The notes below the pieces were generated by a model. The model was not told the origin of the DNA, searched no databases, and saw only the letters and a list, made by a program, of their open reading frames with translations. Shown piece by piece: positions 1-8,914 of a DNA stretch of 64,000 bases (position 1 is its first letter; each line of letters starts with the position of its first letter). This DNA comes from Pseudaminobacter soli (ex Li et al. 2025) (GTDB lineage Bacteria > Pseudomonadota > Alphaproteobacteria > Rhizobiales > Rhizobiaceae), in NCBI RefSeq assembly GCF_003012705.1, contig NZ_PXYL01000001.1, forward strand, positions 496,001 to 560,000, given 5' to 3'. Made by a program: the position numbers and the translations under genes.

Positions 1-196
1 CAACGCGAAAGATTCAGCCGTGCGGCGGTGCGGCGCCGGCTTATCCCGGAGGGCTTCGGGCTTGGGTGGACTTGCGCTTCGGAGGGAGGTTTTTGCGTGC
101 CGCGGGTGCGACCAATATCAGAGGCGTAGAGCGGCAGAACCAGCTCGGCGGAAGGATCTGATTTTTGGAGAGCCGGCGCTAAGCCTTTGAAAAGAA

Positions 197-273
197 TGGC
201 GCGAGTGACGGGGCTCGAACCCGCGACCTCCGGCGTGACAGGCCGGCACTCTAACCGACTGAGCTACACCCGC
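197..273 (-). tRNA. tRNA-Asp (anticodon GTC)
   Basis: The reverse complement folds as a full cloverleaf. The acceptor stem GCGGGTG pairs with CACTCGC (one G-T), the D-arm contains TAGCTCAG, the anticodon loop reads CCTGTCACG with anticodon GTC, and the T-loop contains GGTTCGAGC. The discriminator is G and the 3' CCA is encoded (197-199 on the + strand). It lies back to back with tRNA-Val, with about 210 bp of shared upstream sequence. Confidence 0.96.
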
Positions 274-486
274 GCTTCTGACGTGGGGCAGTTCGTCCCG
301 CGTCGATGGGCGTGGAATTACGGTGTTCGGGTGGGAGTGTCAACACCCGATCGCACCAAAAGAACATGCGCCGGATGTTTTTTTGTGAGACGGCTATGAG
401 AGCGCCGGAAACGGCGGACATCTCGTCATGGCGACGAATTTTCCTTGCGGTTCGGAAGCGAACCGCTTAAACAGCGCCTCGCGTGG

Positions 487-562
<76 letters not shown>

Positions 563-589
563 TTTTTTCTAAGAATTTCATACACATAC

Positions 590-616
590 AAGGTCGCTTC
601 GGCGGCCTTTATTTTT
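590..616 (+). terminator. Rho-independent terminator after tRNA-Val
   Basis: AAGGTCGC and GCGGCCTT (590-597 and 602-609) form an 8-bp stem with one G-T pair closed by a TTCG tetraloop, followed by TATTTTT. It is placed to end the tRNA-Val transcript. Confidence 0.75.
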
Positions 617-974
617 GCCGCCGTAAAAGCCCGCTGAGCCTGAGGCGGTTTTCGTGGTGGCCGCGAATCCTGAAAATGAAAAGCCATAGCCGGAGCAGAT
701 CGGTCTTGAGCCGTTCCTCGGCCTTGTCGCGAATTACCCGATTTCTGAATCGGTTTTGCACGTGATCTTTGCAAGAAGCCGCTACGACGACCCTCGCCCC
801 CTTGCGAACCGTTTGTTAGGTCGATGACGTCATTGTTAAGCATGCTGGATGCAGCCGGCCGACGCGGCCTTGCCAGTGCTGTCCGGCTGGTTGGTGCCGT
901 GGACGCGGCTATAAATGCCCTTGCCGTCCATTCTGAAAGCGGTCATCCGAACGGCACGATAGGGATGTTAGCCG
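617..974. other. Intergenic stretch with no recognised gene
   Basis: The region lies between the tRNA-Val terminator and the 3' end of the egtBD gene. Open frames exist on both strands (for example 550-843 on the minus strand), but that one runs into the tRNA and its translation has low complexity and resembles no family I know. I see no further structured element. Confidence 0.5.
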
Positions 975-3260
975 TTACGGGCGCCAAGACCCTGGTTGGT
1001 TGGCGGCATCGGCCTCGTTCGCGAGAACATGGATCGAGAACCAGCCGTCGCTATCTGTCCAGACACTGATGGGCCGCCAACCGGCCTCACGCGCGAGCGC
1101 CCGAAAGGCGTCCACGGTATATTTATAGCTGTTCTCCGTGTGGATCGTCTCGCCTTCCGCGAAATCAAACGAGTAGCCGTCGATCGACACGCGCTGAGCT
1201 GCGCGGCTTACGAGATGCATCTCGATGCGCGAGTGCCTGCGGTCGAAAGACGCCCGATGCTCGAATGAATCGAGATCGAAATTGCCGTCGAGCTCCCGGT
1301 TGATACGGGCAAGCAGGTTGAGGTTGAAACGGGCGGTCACACCGGCAGCGTCGTTATAGGCGGCGTGGAGGACGGCCTCGTTCTTTACGAGGTCAACCCC
1401 GACGACCATCACCGCGTCCGTGCCGAGGCTCTGGCCGGCATGATGAAGAAAACCAGCGGCGTCCAGCGGCTCGAAATTGCCGATCGTGGAACCGGGAAAG
1501 AAGCCGACCCGCGGCATCGTGCGAACGCTCGCCGGCAGGTCGAAGGCTCTCGTGAAGTCGGCGGCGACCGGCAGCACATTCAGGGACGGAAATTCGAGTC
1601 GCAAGGCTTCGGCCTGTTCCTGCAGAAACTCGGCGGCGATATCGACGGGCACATAGGTAGAGAGCTCTCTTGCCGCACGCAGGACAATGCGCGTCTTGGC
1701 ACTCGAACCGTTACCGAATTCAACGAGCGCCCTGCCTGCCGGCAACAGCTTGGCGATTGCCTCGGCGTTCTCGGCGAGGATGCCGCGCTCCACTCGGGTC
1801 GGGTAATACTCCGGGAGCTGCGTGATCTCCTCGAAAAGACGCGAGCCGGCCATGTCATAAAAGTATTTCGAGGGGATGCGCTTCGGCCTTGCCTGGAGGC
1901 CCGCCATGACATCGGCCGCGAAATCGAAGCTCGCCCCGCCCTCCATTTCGGCAGGGCGGGCTTTTTGTACAGGGGCAGCCATCAGTGCCGCCTTGTCGGG
2001 ATGATCGACGAGGCGCAGCCCGGTGAATTGCCAGCGCGCCTGGGGGACGAAGAAGTTGCGATAGCTATTTCGGGCGTGCCCTTCCGGCGTGGCAAGCGAA
2101 CTGCCGCGCAGCACCATCTGGTTGACCATGAACTTGCCGTTATATTCGCCGAGTGCACCGGGCGCCGCACCGTAGCCGGGGTAGGGCAGATAGGCGCTGC
2201 GCGTCCACTGCCACACCTGGCCGAAGGCATCGTCGAGCATACCGCTCCGCGCCGCCACCTCCCATTCCGCTTCGCTCGGGAGATGCTTGCCGGCCCAGCG
2301 GGCAAATGCGTCAGCTTCATAATAGCTGATGTGGCAGACCGGCAGGTCGGGATCGACGGGCTCGAGACCGGCGAACGTCAATCTGAAACGGGCGCCGTCT
2401 ACCTCGCGCCAATAGCCAGGCGCCTTCCACCCCTCCGTCTGGACCGTCGCCCAGCCGTCGGAGAGCCAGAGCGTCGGCGTCTCGTAGCCGCCATCGGCCA
2501 TGAAGTGCATCCACTCACCATTCGTGACAAGCTGACGGGCGATCCGCACCGGACCGACCAGCACCCGATGCGCAGGACCTTCATTGTCATAGGAAAAGCC
2601 GTCGCCGCCGTATCCGATTGTGTGAACTCCTTCCGCGAGTTCGGCGAACGCGCTGACCTTGCCCGCAGTCACAGGCCAGCGCCAGCCGGAATCATATGTG
2701 GGCAGCACGGGATTTTGCGCGAAGGCATGCAGGATGTCGGTCAGCATCAGTTCCTGATGCTGCTGCTCATGATGAAGCCCGATCTCCAGAATCGGATGTA
2801 CCGTTGCAAACAACTCATCGTCGGCCGCGGTGATGAGGGCGCGGACAGCCGCGTCGACATGCTGTCGGTAAGCGGTGACCCTCTCGACATCCGGCCGGGT
2901 GATTAGTCCTCGTCTCGGCCGCTCGTGACGCGGCCCGGCGCTGACGTAATAGGAATTGAACAGGAAGGGGAAGCGCTCATCGAAAACGCGGTAGTTTGCC
3001 GAGTATGGCACGAGCAGAAACTGCTCGAAGAACCAGGTGACATGGGCGCGATGCCACTTGATCGGACTTGCATCGGGCATGGACTGAACGACTTGGTCCT
3101 CGGCGGAAAGCGGCGCGGCGCGCCGCTCGGTCTCGCCCCGAACGGCCTCATAGGCTGCCAGCCAGGCGGCGCGCGACGCGGACGCTGACAGCTGCAGGAT
3201 GGGCGCCGATGTGCCCGGTGGATCGGATCTCTTCAGTGCGCGAGACGTGGGGGCAGACAT
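975..3260 (-). CDS. Fused ergothioneine synthase EgtB-EgtD
   Basis: A 761-residue protein joining two normally separate ergothioneine enzymes. Residues about 25-175 are the DinB-like iron site of EgtB, with WHRAH (H70/H73) and the H-x3-H-x-E motif at H164, H168 and E170. Residues about 190-420 are the formylglycine-generating-enzyme-like sulfoxide synthase fold. From about M439 onward, 323 residues match the length and hallmarks of EgtD, the SAM-dependent histidine N-alpha-trimethylase (MAGSRLFEEITQLPEYYPTR region, then the VEFGNGSS SAM loop). EgtD would make hercynine and EgtB would sulfurise it. I chose ATG 3260 because GGAGG sits 5 nt upstream; an in-frame GTG at 3266 overlaps that RBS. 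No egtA, C or E homologue is nearby, so the sulfur donor (cysteine or gamma-Glu-Cys) is unknown. No stop or RBS is visible at the junction. Confidence 0.93.
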   Translation of the reverse strand: MSAPTSRALKRSDPPGTSAPILQLSASASRAAWLAAYEAVRGETERRAAPLSAEDQVVQSMPDASPIKWHRAHVTWFFEQFLLVPYSANYRVFDERFPFLFNSYYVSAGPRHERPRRGLITRPDVERVTAYRQHVDAAVRALITAADDELFATVHPILEIGLHHEQQHQELMLTDILHAFAQNPVLPTYDSGWRWPVTAGKVSAFAELAEGVHTIGYGGDGFSYDNEGPAHRVLVGPVRIARQLVTNGEWMHFMADGGYETPTLWLSDGWATVQTEGWKAPGYWREVDGARFRLTFAGLEPVDPDLPVCHISYYEADAFARWAGKHLPSEAEWEVAARSGMLDDAFGQVWQWTRSAYLPYPGYGAAPGALGEYNGKFMVNQMVLRGSSLATPEGHARNSYRNFFVPQARWQFTGLRLVDHPDKAALMAAPVQKARPAEMEGGASFDFAADVMAGLQARPKRIPSKYFYDMAGSRLFEEITQLPEYYPTRVERGILAENAEAIAKLLPAGRALVEFGNGSSAKTRIVLRAARELSTYVPVDIAAEFLQEQAEALRLEFPSLNVLPVAADFTRAFDLPASVRTMPRVGFFPGSTIGNFEPLDAAGFLHHAGQSLGTDAVMVVGVDLVKNEAVLHAAYNDAAGVTARFNLNLLARINRELDGNFDLDSFEHRASFDRRHSRIEMHLVSRAAQRVSIDGYSFDFAEGETIHTENSYKYTVDAFRALAREAGWRPISVWTDSDGWFSIHVLANEADAANQPGSWRP

Positions 3261-3798
3261 CAACACCTCCGAGCCGGACGAACGCTTCGGTGGTCAGCGG
3301 GATTACCATGGCTCCCGACAACATCTTGTCAGGAGATAGGCCGCCGGGCCGGTGTACGCGGCCACGCCAGCGGGATTATATTAGGGCAGCCGGCCAATCT
3401 GTCAGCACTATGGCCGTTCCCCTCACGAGAGCGTGAGAGGTCAGGTGATTTGCCCTAAAGGTTGGCGCCGCCATGGCGATCCTCGCCCGCGCGCGGGGTC
3501 GTCGCTCACAATGCGCATGCCGATTCCCCTGACATGACCGACAGTTCTGTCAGAGCTAAACTACATTTGCGAATGACCCATTTTTGCCAATGCACGGCTC
3601 GCCTAGCTCTCCGGGGTGGGCGGTACCGTCATGAAGCGCCTCGGGAACATCCGGTTCCGGGGAACCTTTCTATTCGCGATGCGTTCGCTTGGGACGTCCG
3701 ATTTAGGACCAGCCCTCACGGTCATCGCGCAGAGGCCCATCTTCCCCACGATCATCGCAGGCCTTGTCCGATCGGACAGTTTCCGTTGGAGAAGGACA
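3261..3798. other. Divergent intergenic region between egtBD and the BA14K gene
   Basis: About 540 bp with no convincing gene, although a weak open frame (3462-4067, +) crosses it. It holds three inverted repeats: GACAA-CATC-TTGTC at 3317-3330, about 60 bp upstream of egtBD; a CTCACG-AGAG-CGTGAG hairpin at 3422-3437; and the perfect palindrome at 3765-3778. Promoters for both flanking genes must lie here, but I cannot place hexamers with confidence. Confidence 0.5.
3765..3778. promoter_or_regulatory. 14-bp perfect palindrome before the BA14K gene
   Basis: TGTCCGATCGGACA is its own reverse complement. It ends about 10 bp before the GGAGAAGG ribosome-binding site and 20 bp before the ATG of the secreted repeat protein. 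It could be an operator or, if transcribed, a small hairpin in the leader. No regulator gene is adjacent to suggest a binder. Confidence 0.4.
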
Positions 3799-4740
3799 AT
3801 GAAACGCTATCTCTCAACACTTGCATGTTCGGGGATGCTGACCATTGGGGCGCTGTTGGGATTCTCAGCGTCAGCGATGGCCGTTCCAGCCTCCATTCCA
3901 AACATGGCTCCGAAAGTAGCTGCGACCGACGAGGCGTTCCGTACGCCTCCAGCGCAACCGACGACCGATGGCACCATTTGGAATCTCACCTGCACCGCTG
4001 GAAGTTGCGACCAGGGTGGCCTGCAGTCGGCCGTTCTGTTGCGCAAGCCCGGAGATATTGGCGGTAGCGTGCAGCTTATCCGCGGCGGCGATAGCGGCGG
4101 CGGCGATCGTGCCACCTACCTGCGTGGCGGCGGCCGGTACGGTATCGGCGGAGCCGGCTGGCGCGGCAATACTTGGCGTGGCGGCCGGTACGGTATCGGT
4201 GGCGTCGGCTGGCGCGGCAACTACTGGCGTGGCGGCCGGTACGGTATCGGTGGTGTCGGCTGGCGTGGCAACTACTGGCGTGGCGGCTGGCACGGCATCG
4301 GTCGCGTCGGCTGGCGCGGCAACTATTGGCGTGGCGGCTGGCGCGGTATCCGTCCCGTCGGCTGGCGCGGCAACTACTGGCGCGGCGGCTTCCACGGCTT
4401 CGGTGGCAGCGGTGCCATCCACAGCTTTGGCGGCGGCGGCGGCTTCTACGGCATGGGTGGCCCCAACTACACTGGCGGCTGGTACGGCATCGGTACCGGC
4501 TGGGGCAACAATTACTGGAACAACAACTGGAACAACAACTGGGGCAGTGGCTTCTTTGGCTTTGGCGCGCCGCTCTTCGGCGCGACCACTACCTATGCGG
4601 CGGCGCCGGTTGCGGCGACCCCGGTGCTGACGACTGCGCATGTCGCCTGGTGCTTCGGTCGCTATCGGTCGTATAGCGCTGCCTCCAACACATTCCAGCC
4701 CAGGTTTGGACCGCGTGTTCAATGCGTTTCGCCCTTCTGA
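3799..4740 (+). CDS. Secreted Gly/Arg/Trp-repeat protein with BA14K-like C-terminus
   Basis: A 313-residue protein starting at ATG 3799 behind GGAGAAGG. Residues 1-27 form a Sec signal peptide with an Ala-x-Ala cleavage site ([10 protein letters not shown]). After a spacer there are five near-identical 17-residue units of the pattern [17 protein letters not shown], then Gly/Asn/Trp-rich sequence. The last roughly 35 residues ([13 protein letters not shown] followed by SNTFQPRFG) resemble the conserved end of the BA14K family, secreted or lectin-like proteins first described as a Brucella immunogen. It is probably periplasmic or cell-surface; the function is unknown. The upstream in-frame extension to 3616 lacks an RBS and would hide the signal peptide. 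It appears to be monocistronic, with a strong terminator downstream. Confidence 0.8.
   Translation: MKRYLSTLACSGMLTIGALLGFSASAMAVPASIPNMAPKVAATDEAFRTPPAQPTTDGTIWNLTCTAGSCDQGGLQSAVLLRKPGDIGGSVQLIRGGDSGGGDRATYLRGGGRYGIGGAGWRGNTWRGGRYGIGGVGWRGNYWRGGRYGIGGVGWRGNYWRGGWHGIGRVGWRGNYWRGGWRGIRPVGWRGNYWRGGFHGFGGSGAIHSFGGGGGFYGMGGPNYTGGWYGIGTGWGNNYWNNNWNNNWGSGFFGFGAPLFGATTTYAAAPVAATPVLTTAHVAWCFGRYRSYSAASNTFQPRFGPRVQCVSPF
4123..4380 (+). repeat. Tandem 51-bp repeats inside the BA14K-like gene
   Basis: One 54-bp unit (4123-4176) is followed by four 51-bp units (4177-4227, 4228-4278, 4279-4329, 4330-4380) encoding 17-residue RGG..GW..W motifs. Units 2 and 3 differ at only a few third positions, and later units diverge at the RY-G-IGG positions. 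Near-identity of adjacent units indicates recent duplication and a possible length polymorphism. Confidence 0.9.
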
Positions 4741-4767
4741 TGTACGGGCTTGACGGTTCAACGGAAT

Positions 4768-4800
4768 AAAGGCGGCGCCGCTTGCGGCGCCGCTTCCTTT
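4768..4800 (+). terminator. Rho-independent terminator after the BA14K-like gene
   Basis: The ten-base GCGGCGCCGC occurs twice (4772-4781 and 4784-4793), is itself self-complementary, and forms a very stable GC hairpin with flanking AAAG. It is followed by TTCCTTT. It lies 30 bp after the stop codon. Confidence 0.75.
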
Positions 4801-5273
4801 AGGCCCTCTACTTTTTTACTTCCATTACGTTTCGGATGTGCTCGACCGCTTGTCCGGCTTGCCAGCTTTGGTGACTTCAGATGCAACACGGCGCAAATCA
4901 CGGTGCAGTGGCCGGACGCCTCTCAGATCCGTTGCCGGCCTCCCTTAGATCGTAAGCTGCCGCCCTGCCTCATCGACCCGGGAAGCGTACGCGGCTATTT
5001 GGGGGTTAAGGTTCCGGGGGGCTCGGCAGGAGTGTGAATGGTCGACATGGCCGGCCTTGCCACGTCGACGCTTGCTGCCTTTGCGCTGCTGGGCAGGATC
5101 GTTGGGCAAGCGGAGGGCGGTCGATCTCAAACCTGGGTGAAGCTCACAGGTTCGGCAACTGAGGCGAAAACTTGCCCCAGCGACTGAAAGCATATCCACC
5201 CATCGGCTAAGCGCTTATCAACAGTCCCCAAAATTGCGGGTGTCGACCGTCGGGCGAGACCGCCCTTCGCCGC
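4801..5273. other. Intergenic stretch with no recognised gene
   Basis: About 470 bp between the BA14K terminator and the 3' end of the GntR gene. Short frames such as 4945-5199 (minus) have no family signature and no clear RBS. I see no tRNA, repeat or regulatory motif I can defend. Confidence 0.45.
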
Positions 5274-5960
5274 CTACCTGGCGGCCTTGGCCAGAGGCGT
5301 GTCGGACTCGTTCTGGCGGATCGCTTCGGCCAGATCGTTGACCGTCCTGAGATAGTGTTCGCGCAAGAGCGCGACTGCCTTGTCAGCATCTCGCTCGAGC
5401 GTCGCCTGCGCAAGCGCGCTGTGCTCGGCCTGGACGTCGCGTCCTGCCGGAAGTGCTGCAGTCAGCAGAATCGGAATGCGATAGCGCTCGGTCGCGACAT
5501 AGAGGCGTTCGACGAATTCAAGCGTCCAGGGCGAGTTGCAAGCGGCGAGCAGCGCGCGGTGGAAGGCATGGTGTCGTGCCTCCAGCTCCCAGATGTCCGC
5601 TTCGGGGCCCGTGCGGCCTGCCTGGAGGTTGAGAGCGTAGAGGGCCGAGACGATTCCCGCTTCCCAGGAATCATCGCCAAGCCGGATCGAAGCGCGCAGC
5701 GCTTCCGTCTCGATCAGGATGCGCAGCGACGTCGCGTCGTGCAACTCGTCCAGCGAAAGCGGCGCGACTCTGAAGCCGCGCAGCGACTCGGCCGTAACCA
5801 GCCGTTCGGCTTGCAGGCGGTTCAGTGCCTCGCGGAGCGGAGAAAAACCCATGTCGTAGCGTTCGCTCAGATCGGCAAGGCGCAGCGGGCGCCCCGGCGC
5901 AAGCTCGCCCCGGATGATGTCGTGACGCAAAGCGTCATAGGCTTTTTCGGCAAGAGTCAT
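5274..5960 (-). CDS. GntR-family (FCD/FadR-type) transcriptional regulator
   Basis: A 228-residue protein with an N-terminal winged helix (about residues 1-70; motif LRLADLSERYDMGFSPLREAL then LQAERLV) and an all-helical FCD ligand-binding domain (about 80-210) carrying the His residues (ARHHAFHRAL) that often hold a metal in this family. ATG 5960 has GAGGAAAG about 5-10 nt upstream. It is divergent from the gentisate-dioxygenase-like operon. The palindrome ATTTTCGAAAAT in the shared promoter, nearly repeated before the nicX-like operon, is the best candidate operator. FCD regulators usually respond to a pathway acid, so the ligand is probably the substrate or an intermediate of this catabolic cluster. 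Confidence 0.88.
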   Translation of the reverse strand: MTLAEKAYDALRHDIIRGELAPGRPLRLADLSERYDMGFSPLREALNRLQAERLVTAESLRGFRVAPLSLDELHDATSLRILIETEALRASIRLGDDSWEAGIVSALYALNLQAGRTGPEADIWELEARHHAFHRALLAACNSPWTLEFVERLYVATERYRIPILLTAALPAGRDVQAEHSALAQATLERDADKAVALLREHYLRTVNDLAEAIRQNESDTPLAKAAR

Positions 5961-6018
5961 GCGGCTTTCCTCTGCTCCTGGAATTATCCCATAGCCCGGC
6001 CTGTCGGCAAATCCAAAG

Positions 6019-6030
6019 ATTTTCGAAAAT
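6019..6030. promoter_or_regulatory. Candidate GntR operator, site 1
   Basis: ATTTTCGAAAAT is a perfect 12-bp palindrome in the 138-bp divergent region between the GntR gene and the dioxygenase operon. A partial copy (TCGAAAA) follows at 6042-6048. The same motif with one mismatch occurs at 8914-8925 before the second operon. Assignment to the GntR product is inference from position. Confidence 0.5.
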
Positions 6031-6098
6031 TATTGTTGCTATCGAAAAGCCGTTGCCCCATTTTTCCGGCAACGGGAACAGCGGAACGGGAGGGCCGC

Positions 6099-7220
6099 AT
6101 GGCAAAGCCGCGTGAGAATCATCGCGAGGATGTCGCCGGGCGGGCGAATGTCGAGGATACGCCCGAGCTTCTGGCTTACTATGACGAGTTGGACCGCTTC
6201 AGCGCCGGTGCGCTGTGGACGGTGGCGAACAAGATCGAGCCCTGGGAGCCGAAATCGCAATCGGTGCCGGTGATCTGGCGCTACCGCGACCTGCGCGAGC
6301 ACGTTTTGCGCTCGATGGAGTTGGTGACGCCGGAAAAGGCGGGGCGGCGAGTCATCTATCTGAACAACCCCGGCCGCAGCGACGTGGCAGCTGCCGTGGG
6401 CTGGCTATACGCCGGGCTTCAGGTGATGAACCCGGGCGAGGTGGCGAGTGCCCACCGCCATTCGGCATCGGCTATCCGCTTCATCATGGAGGGCTCGGGC
6501 GCCTATACGGTCGTCGACGGCCACAAGATGACGCTGGGCGCGAACGATTTCGTGCTGACACCGAACGGCACCTGGCACGAGCATGGGGTCGAGGCGACGG
6601 GCAGCCCTTGCATCTGGCAGGACGGGCTGGACATCCCCTTCGTCAATGCGATGGAGGCCAACTTCTACGAGGTTCATCCGGACCTCCGGCAGGCCGTCGG
6701 CTACGAGGTCGACGACATGACCAAGACCTGGGGCAATCCGGGCCTGAAGCCGATGGGGCAGAGCTGGAGCAAGGGCTACAGCCCGATGTTCAAATACGAA
6801 TGGCTGCCGACATACGAGTCGCTGCTGAAATATGCGAGCTGCACCGAAGGCTCGCCCTTCGACGGCGTGCTGATGGAATATGTGAACCCGGTCACGCAAG
6901 GGCCGGTGATGCAGACCATGGGCGCGAGCATGCAGATGCTGCGCCCCGGCGAGCATACCAAGGCGCACCGCCACACCGGCAGCGGGCTTTACCATGTCGC
7001 CAAGGGCAGCGGCCATTCGATCATCAACGGCAAGCGCTACGACTGGCAGGAGCATGACATCTTCTGCGTGCCCTCCTGGGCGTGGCACGAACATGTCAAC
7101 GGCTCGGACCGGGATGACGCCTGCCTCTTCTGCCTTTCGGACCTGCCGGTAATGCGGGCGCTTGGTCTCTATCGCGAGCAGGCTTTTGCCGAGAACGGCG
7201 GCTTCCAGCCGCCACTTTAA
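6099..7220 (+). CDS. Gentisate 1,2-dioxygenase-like bicupin ring-cleavage enzyme
   Basis: A 373-residue protein of the gentisate/salicylate/5-substituted-salicylate dioxygenase family. Iron ligands of the N-terminal cupin are H119, H121 (SAHRHSAS) and H160 (TWHEH); the second cupin (KAHRHTGSG, about residue 287) is also intact. Family members insert O2 between C1 and C2 of gentisate to give maleylpyruvate; some relatives prefer 5-nitro-, 5-amino- or unsubstituted salicylate, which I cannot tell apart here. The start is ATG 6099 with GGGAGG 5 nt upstream; the open frame extends back to 5355 but that part is antisense to the GntR gene. The FAH-family hydrolase starts 11 nt downstream. No glutathione-dependent maleylpyruvate isomerase is present. 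Confidence 0.87.
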   Translation: MAKPRENHREDVAGRANVEDTPELLAYYDELDRFSAGALWTVANKIEPWEPKSQSVPVIWRYRDLREHVLRSMELVTPEKAGRRVIYLNNPGRSDVAAAVGWLYAGLQVMNPGEVASAHRHSASAIRFIMEGSGAYTVVDGHKMTLGANDFVLTPNGTWHEHGVEATGSPCIWQDGLDIPFVNAMEANFYEVHPDLRQAVGYEVDDMTKTWGNPGLKPMGQSWSKGYSPMFKYEWLPTYESLLKYASCTEGSPFDGVLMEYVNPVTQGPVMQTMGASMQMLRPGEHTKAHRHTGSGLYHVAKGSGHSIINGKRYDWQEHDIFCVPSWAWHEHVNGSDRDDACLFCLSDLPVMRALGLYREQAFAENGGFQPPL

Positions 7221-7231
7221 AGGAAAGACAT

Positions 7232-8152
7232 ATGAAACTTGTGACTTATCGCGCCTCGGTCGAGGCTGCGGCGCGGCTCGGCGTGATCGTCGACGATCTG
7301 GTGGTGGATGTGGCGGAACTGGCCGCGACGCAGGGCGAGGATCTGCCCGATACGATGCTGGAGTTGATCGATGCCGGCCGGCCAGGGCTCGAGACACTGC
7401 GCGACTGCCTGGATCGGGCCGAAGGGCGGTTTCCGGCTGGCACGGCCACAGCGCTCGCCAATGTAAGGCTGCTGGCGCCGATCCCGCGGCCGCGCAAGAA
7501 CATTTTTGGCATCGGGCTCAACTATGTCGAGCATGTCGCTGAAAGCGCGAAGACGCTGGATACGTCGAAGGACCTGCCGAAGCAGCCGGTGATTTTTTCA
7601 AAGCCGCCGACGACGGTGATCGGACCGGGCGAGGGCATCGAGCATAACAAGAAGATCACCCAGCAGCTCGACTGGGAGGTGGAGCTGGCGGTGATCATCG
7701 GCACCACCGCACGGCGGGTGCGCAAGGAAGACGCGCTCCGTCATGTGTTCGGCTATTCGGTGATGATCGACGTCTCAGCCCGCGACAACCGCCGCGCCGG
7801 CCAGTGGATTTTCTCCAAGGGCCAGGACACCTACGCCCCCTTCGGCCCCTGCATCGTCACCGCCGACGAGATCCCTGATCCGCAGGTTCTCGACCTCTGG
7901 TTGACGGTGAACGGGGTGGAAAAGCAGCGGTCGAACACGCGCCACATGCTGTTCAAAGTGGACGACCTGATCTCCGACATTTCGTCCGGCATCACGCTGG
8001 AGCCGGGCGACATCATCGCCAGCGGAACCCCGGAAGGCGTGGGCGCCGGGCGCAATCCGCAGGAATGGATGTGGCCGGGCGATGTGGTCGTCGCCTGCGT
8101 GGAAGCTATCGGCACGCTCCGGCACCCGGTGGTGGACGCCACGCCGCAATAA
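7232..8152 (+). CDS. Fumarylacetoacetate hydrolase (FAH)-family protein
   Basis: A 306-residue FAH-family enzyme with an N-terminal cap and a C-terminal catalytic domain. The divalent-metal ligands are recognisable as E149, E151 (DWEVELAV) and D180 (SVMID). In a gentisate-type route such enzymes hydrolyse maleylpyruvate or fumarylpyruvate to pyruvate plus the C4 acid. With no isomerase in the cluster, direct hydrolysis of the cis product is plausible. ATG 7232 follows AAAGGAAAG and lies 11 nt after the dioxygenase stop, so the two are co-transcribed. Related FAH proteins can also be hydratases or decarboxylases, so exact chemistry is inferred. Confidence 0.85.
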   Translation: MKLVTYRASVEAAARLGVIVDDLVVDVAELAATQGEDLPDTMLELIDAGRPGLETLRDCLDRAEGRFPAGTATALANVRLLAPIPRPRKNIFGIGLNYVEHVAESAKTLDTSKDLPKQPVIFSKPPTTVIGPGEGIEHNKKITQQLDWEVELAVIIGTTARRVRKEDALRHVFGYSVMIDVSARDNRRAGQWIFSKGQDTYAPFGPCIVTADEIPDPQVLDLWLTVNGVEKQRSNTRHMLFKVDDLISDISSGITLEPGDIIASGTPEGVGAGRNPQEWMWPGDVVVACVEAIGTLRHPVVDATPQ

Positions 8153-8236
8153 GGCCTGAACATTGATATGGCCGCCGCGCGCTTGCGTGGCGGGATCTTG
8201 CATGGGCTTGCGCTTCTTTCCGGAGGCGCAGGCCCT

Positions 8237-8914
8237 ATGCGTAGCTATTCGCGAGGTTTGATGCGCTTCGATCTGGAAGAGGTCGGCACCCAGAATGCCT
8301 ACAAGCTTCTGGCGGCCACGGTGATGCCCCGGCCAATCGCCTGGGTGGTGACGCAGGACGCCGAAGGCCGACTCAACGCCGCGCCCTACAGCTTCTTCAA
8401 CGTGATGGGATCGGCGCCGCCGACGATCGCACTCGGAATTATGGGCGACCCCGAACCGGGTTTTAAGGACACGGCCCGCAACATCCTCGATACCGGTGAG
8501 TTCGTGGTGAACCTGGTGCCCGAGCGGCTGGTGCGGGCAATGAATGTCACCGCCGTCGATGCGCCGCGCGGCGTGAACGAGCTCGCGCTAGCGAACCTGG
8601 CCACGGAGCCCTCGGCTCGTGTCAGGCCGCCCCGAATCGCCGAAAGCCCGGTCGCCTTCGAATGCGTCTCGCTGTCCTCGGTCGTCACAGGTCCTGCGCA
8701 GGTGGTGGTCATCGGGCGGGTGCTCACCGTGCACGTCGCTGACGACTGCGTACTGAACCCTGAACGCGCCCATATCGATACGCCCAAGCTCGATCTCGTC
8801 GCCCGGTCCTATGGCAGCGATTATGTGCGCAGCCGCGACACCTTCAGCCTGGCGCGCCCGACATGGCGGGAATGGTCGGATCACCACGACACGGGATCAT
8901 CGAATAATCCATAA
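8237..8914 (+). CDS. Flavin reductase-like FMN-binding split-barrel protein
   Basis: About 225 residues of the DIM6/NTAB flavoprotein family (pattern NAYKLLAATVMPRPIAWVVT followed by APYSFFNVMGSAPPTIALG). These proteins bind FMN and either supply reduced flavin to a monooxygenase or act as flavoredoxins. The start is uncertain: ATG 8237 has GGAGG 10 nt upstream, while ATG 8261 (MRFDLEEVG) fits family length better but has only GAGG 4 nt away. A longer frame begins at 8168. It is the third gene of the operon starting at 6099 (84-bp gap), and its stop codon touches the second candidate GntR site. Confidence 0.78.
   Translation: MRSYSRGLMRFDLEEVGTQNAYKLLAATVMPRPIAWVVTQDAEGRLNAAPYSFFNVMGSAPPTIALGIMGDPEPGFKDTARNILDTGEFVVNLVPERLVRAMNVTAVDAPRGVNELALANLATEPSARVRPPRIAESPVAFECVSLSSVVTGPAQVVVIGRVLTVHVADDCVLNPERAHIDTPKLDLVARSYGSDYVRSRDTFSLARPTWREWSDHHDTGSSNNP

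Noticed and set aside
1365-2906. 513-codon open frame on the + strand opposite egtBD
   Set aside because: Antisense shadow. The minus frame has all EgtB and EgtD motifs; this one has none and no RBS.
5355-6098. 5' extension of the gentisate-dioxygenase-like frame
   Set aside because: It lies antisense to the GntR gene and has no family similarity. ATG 6099 with GGGAGG gives the normal family length.
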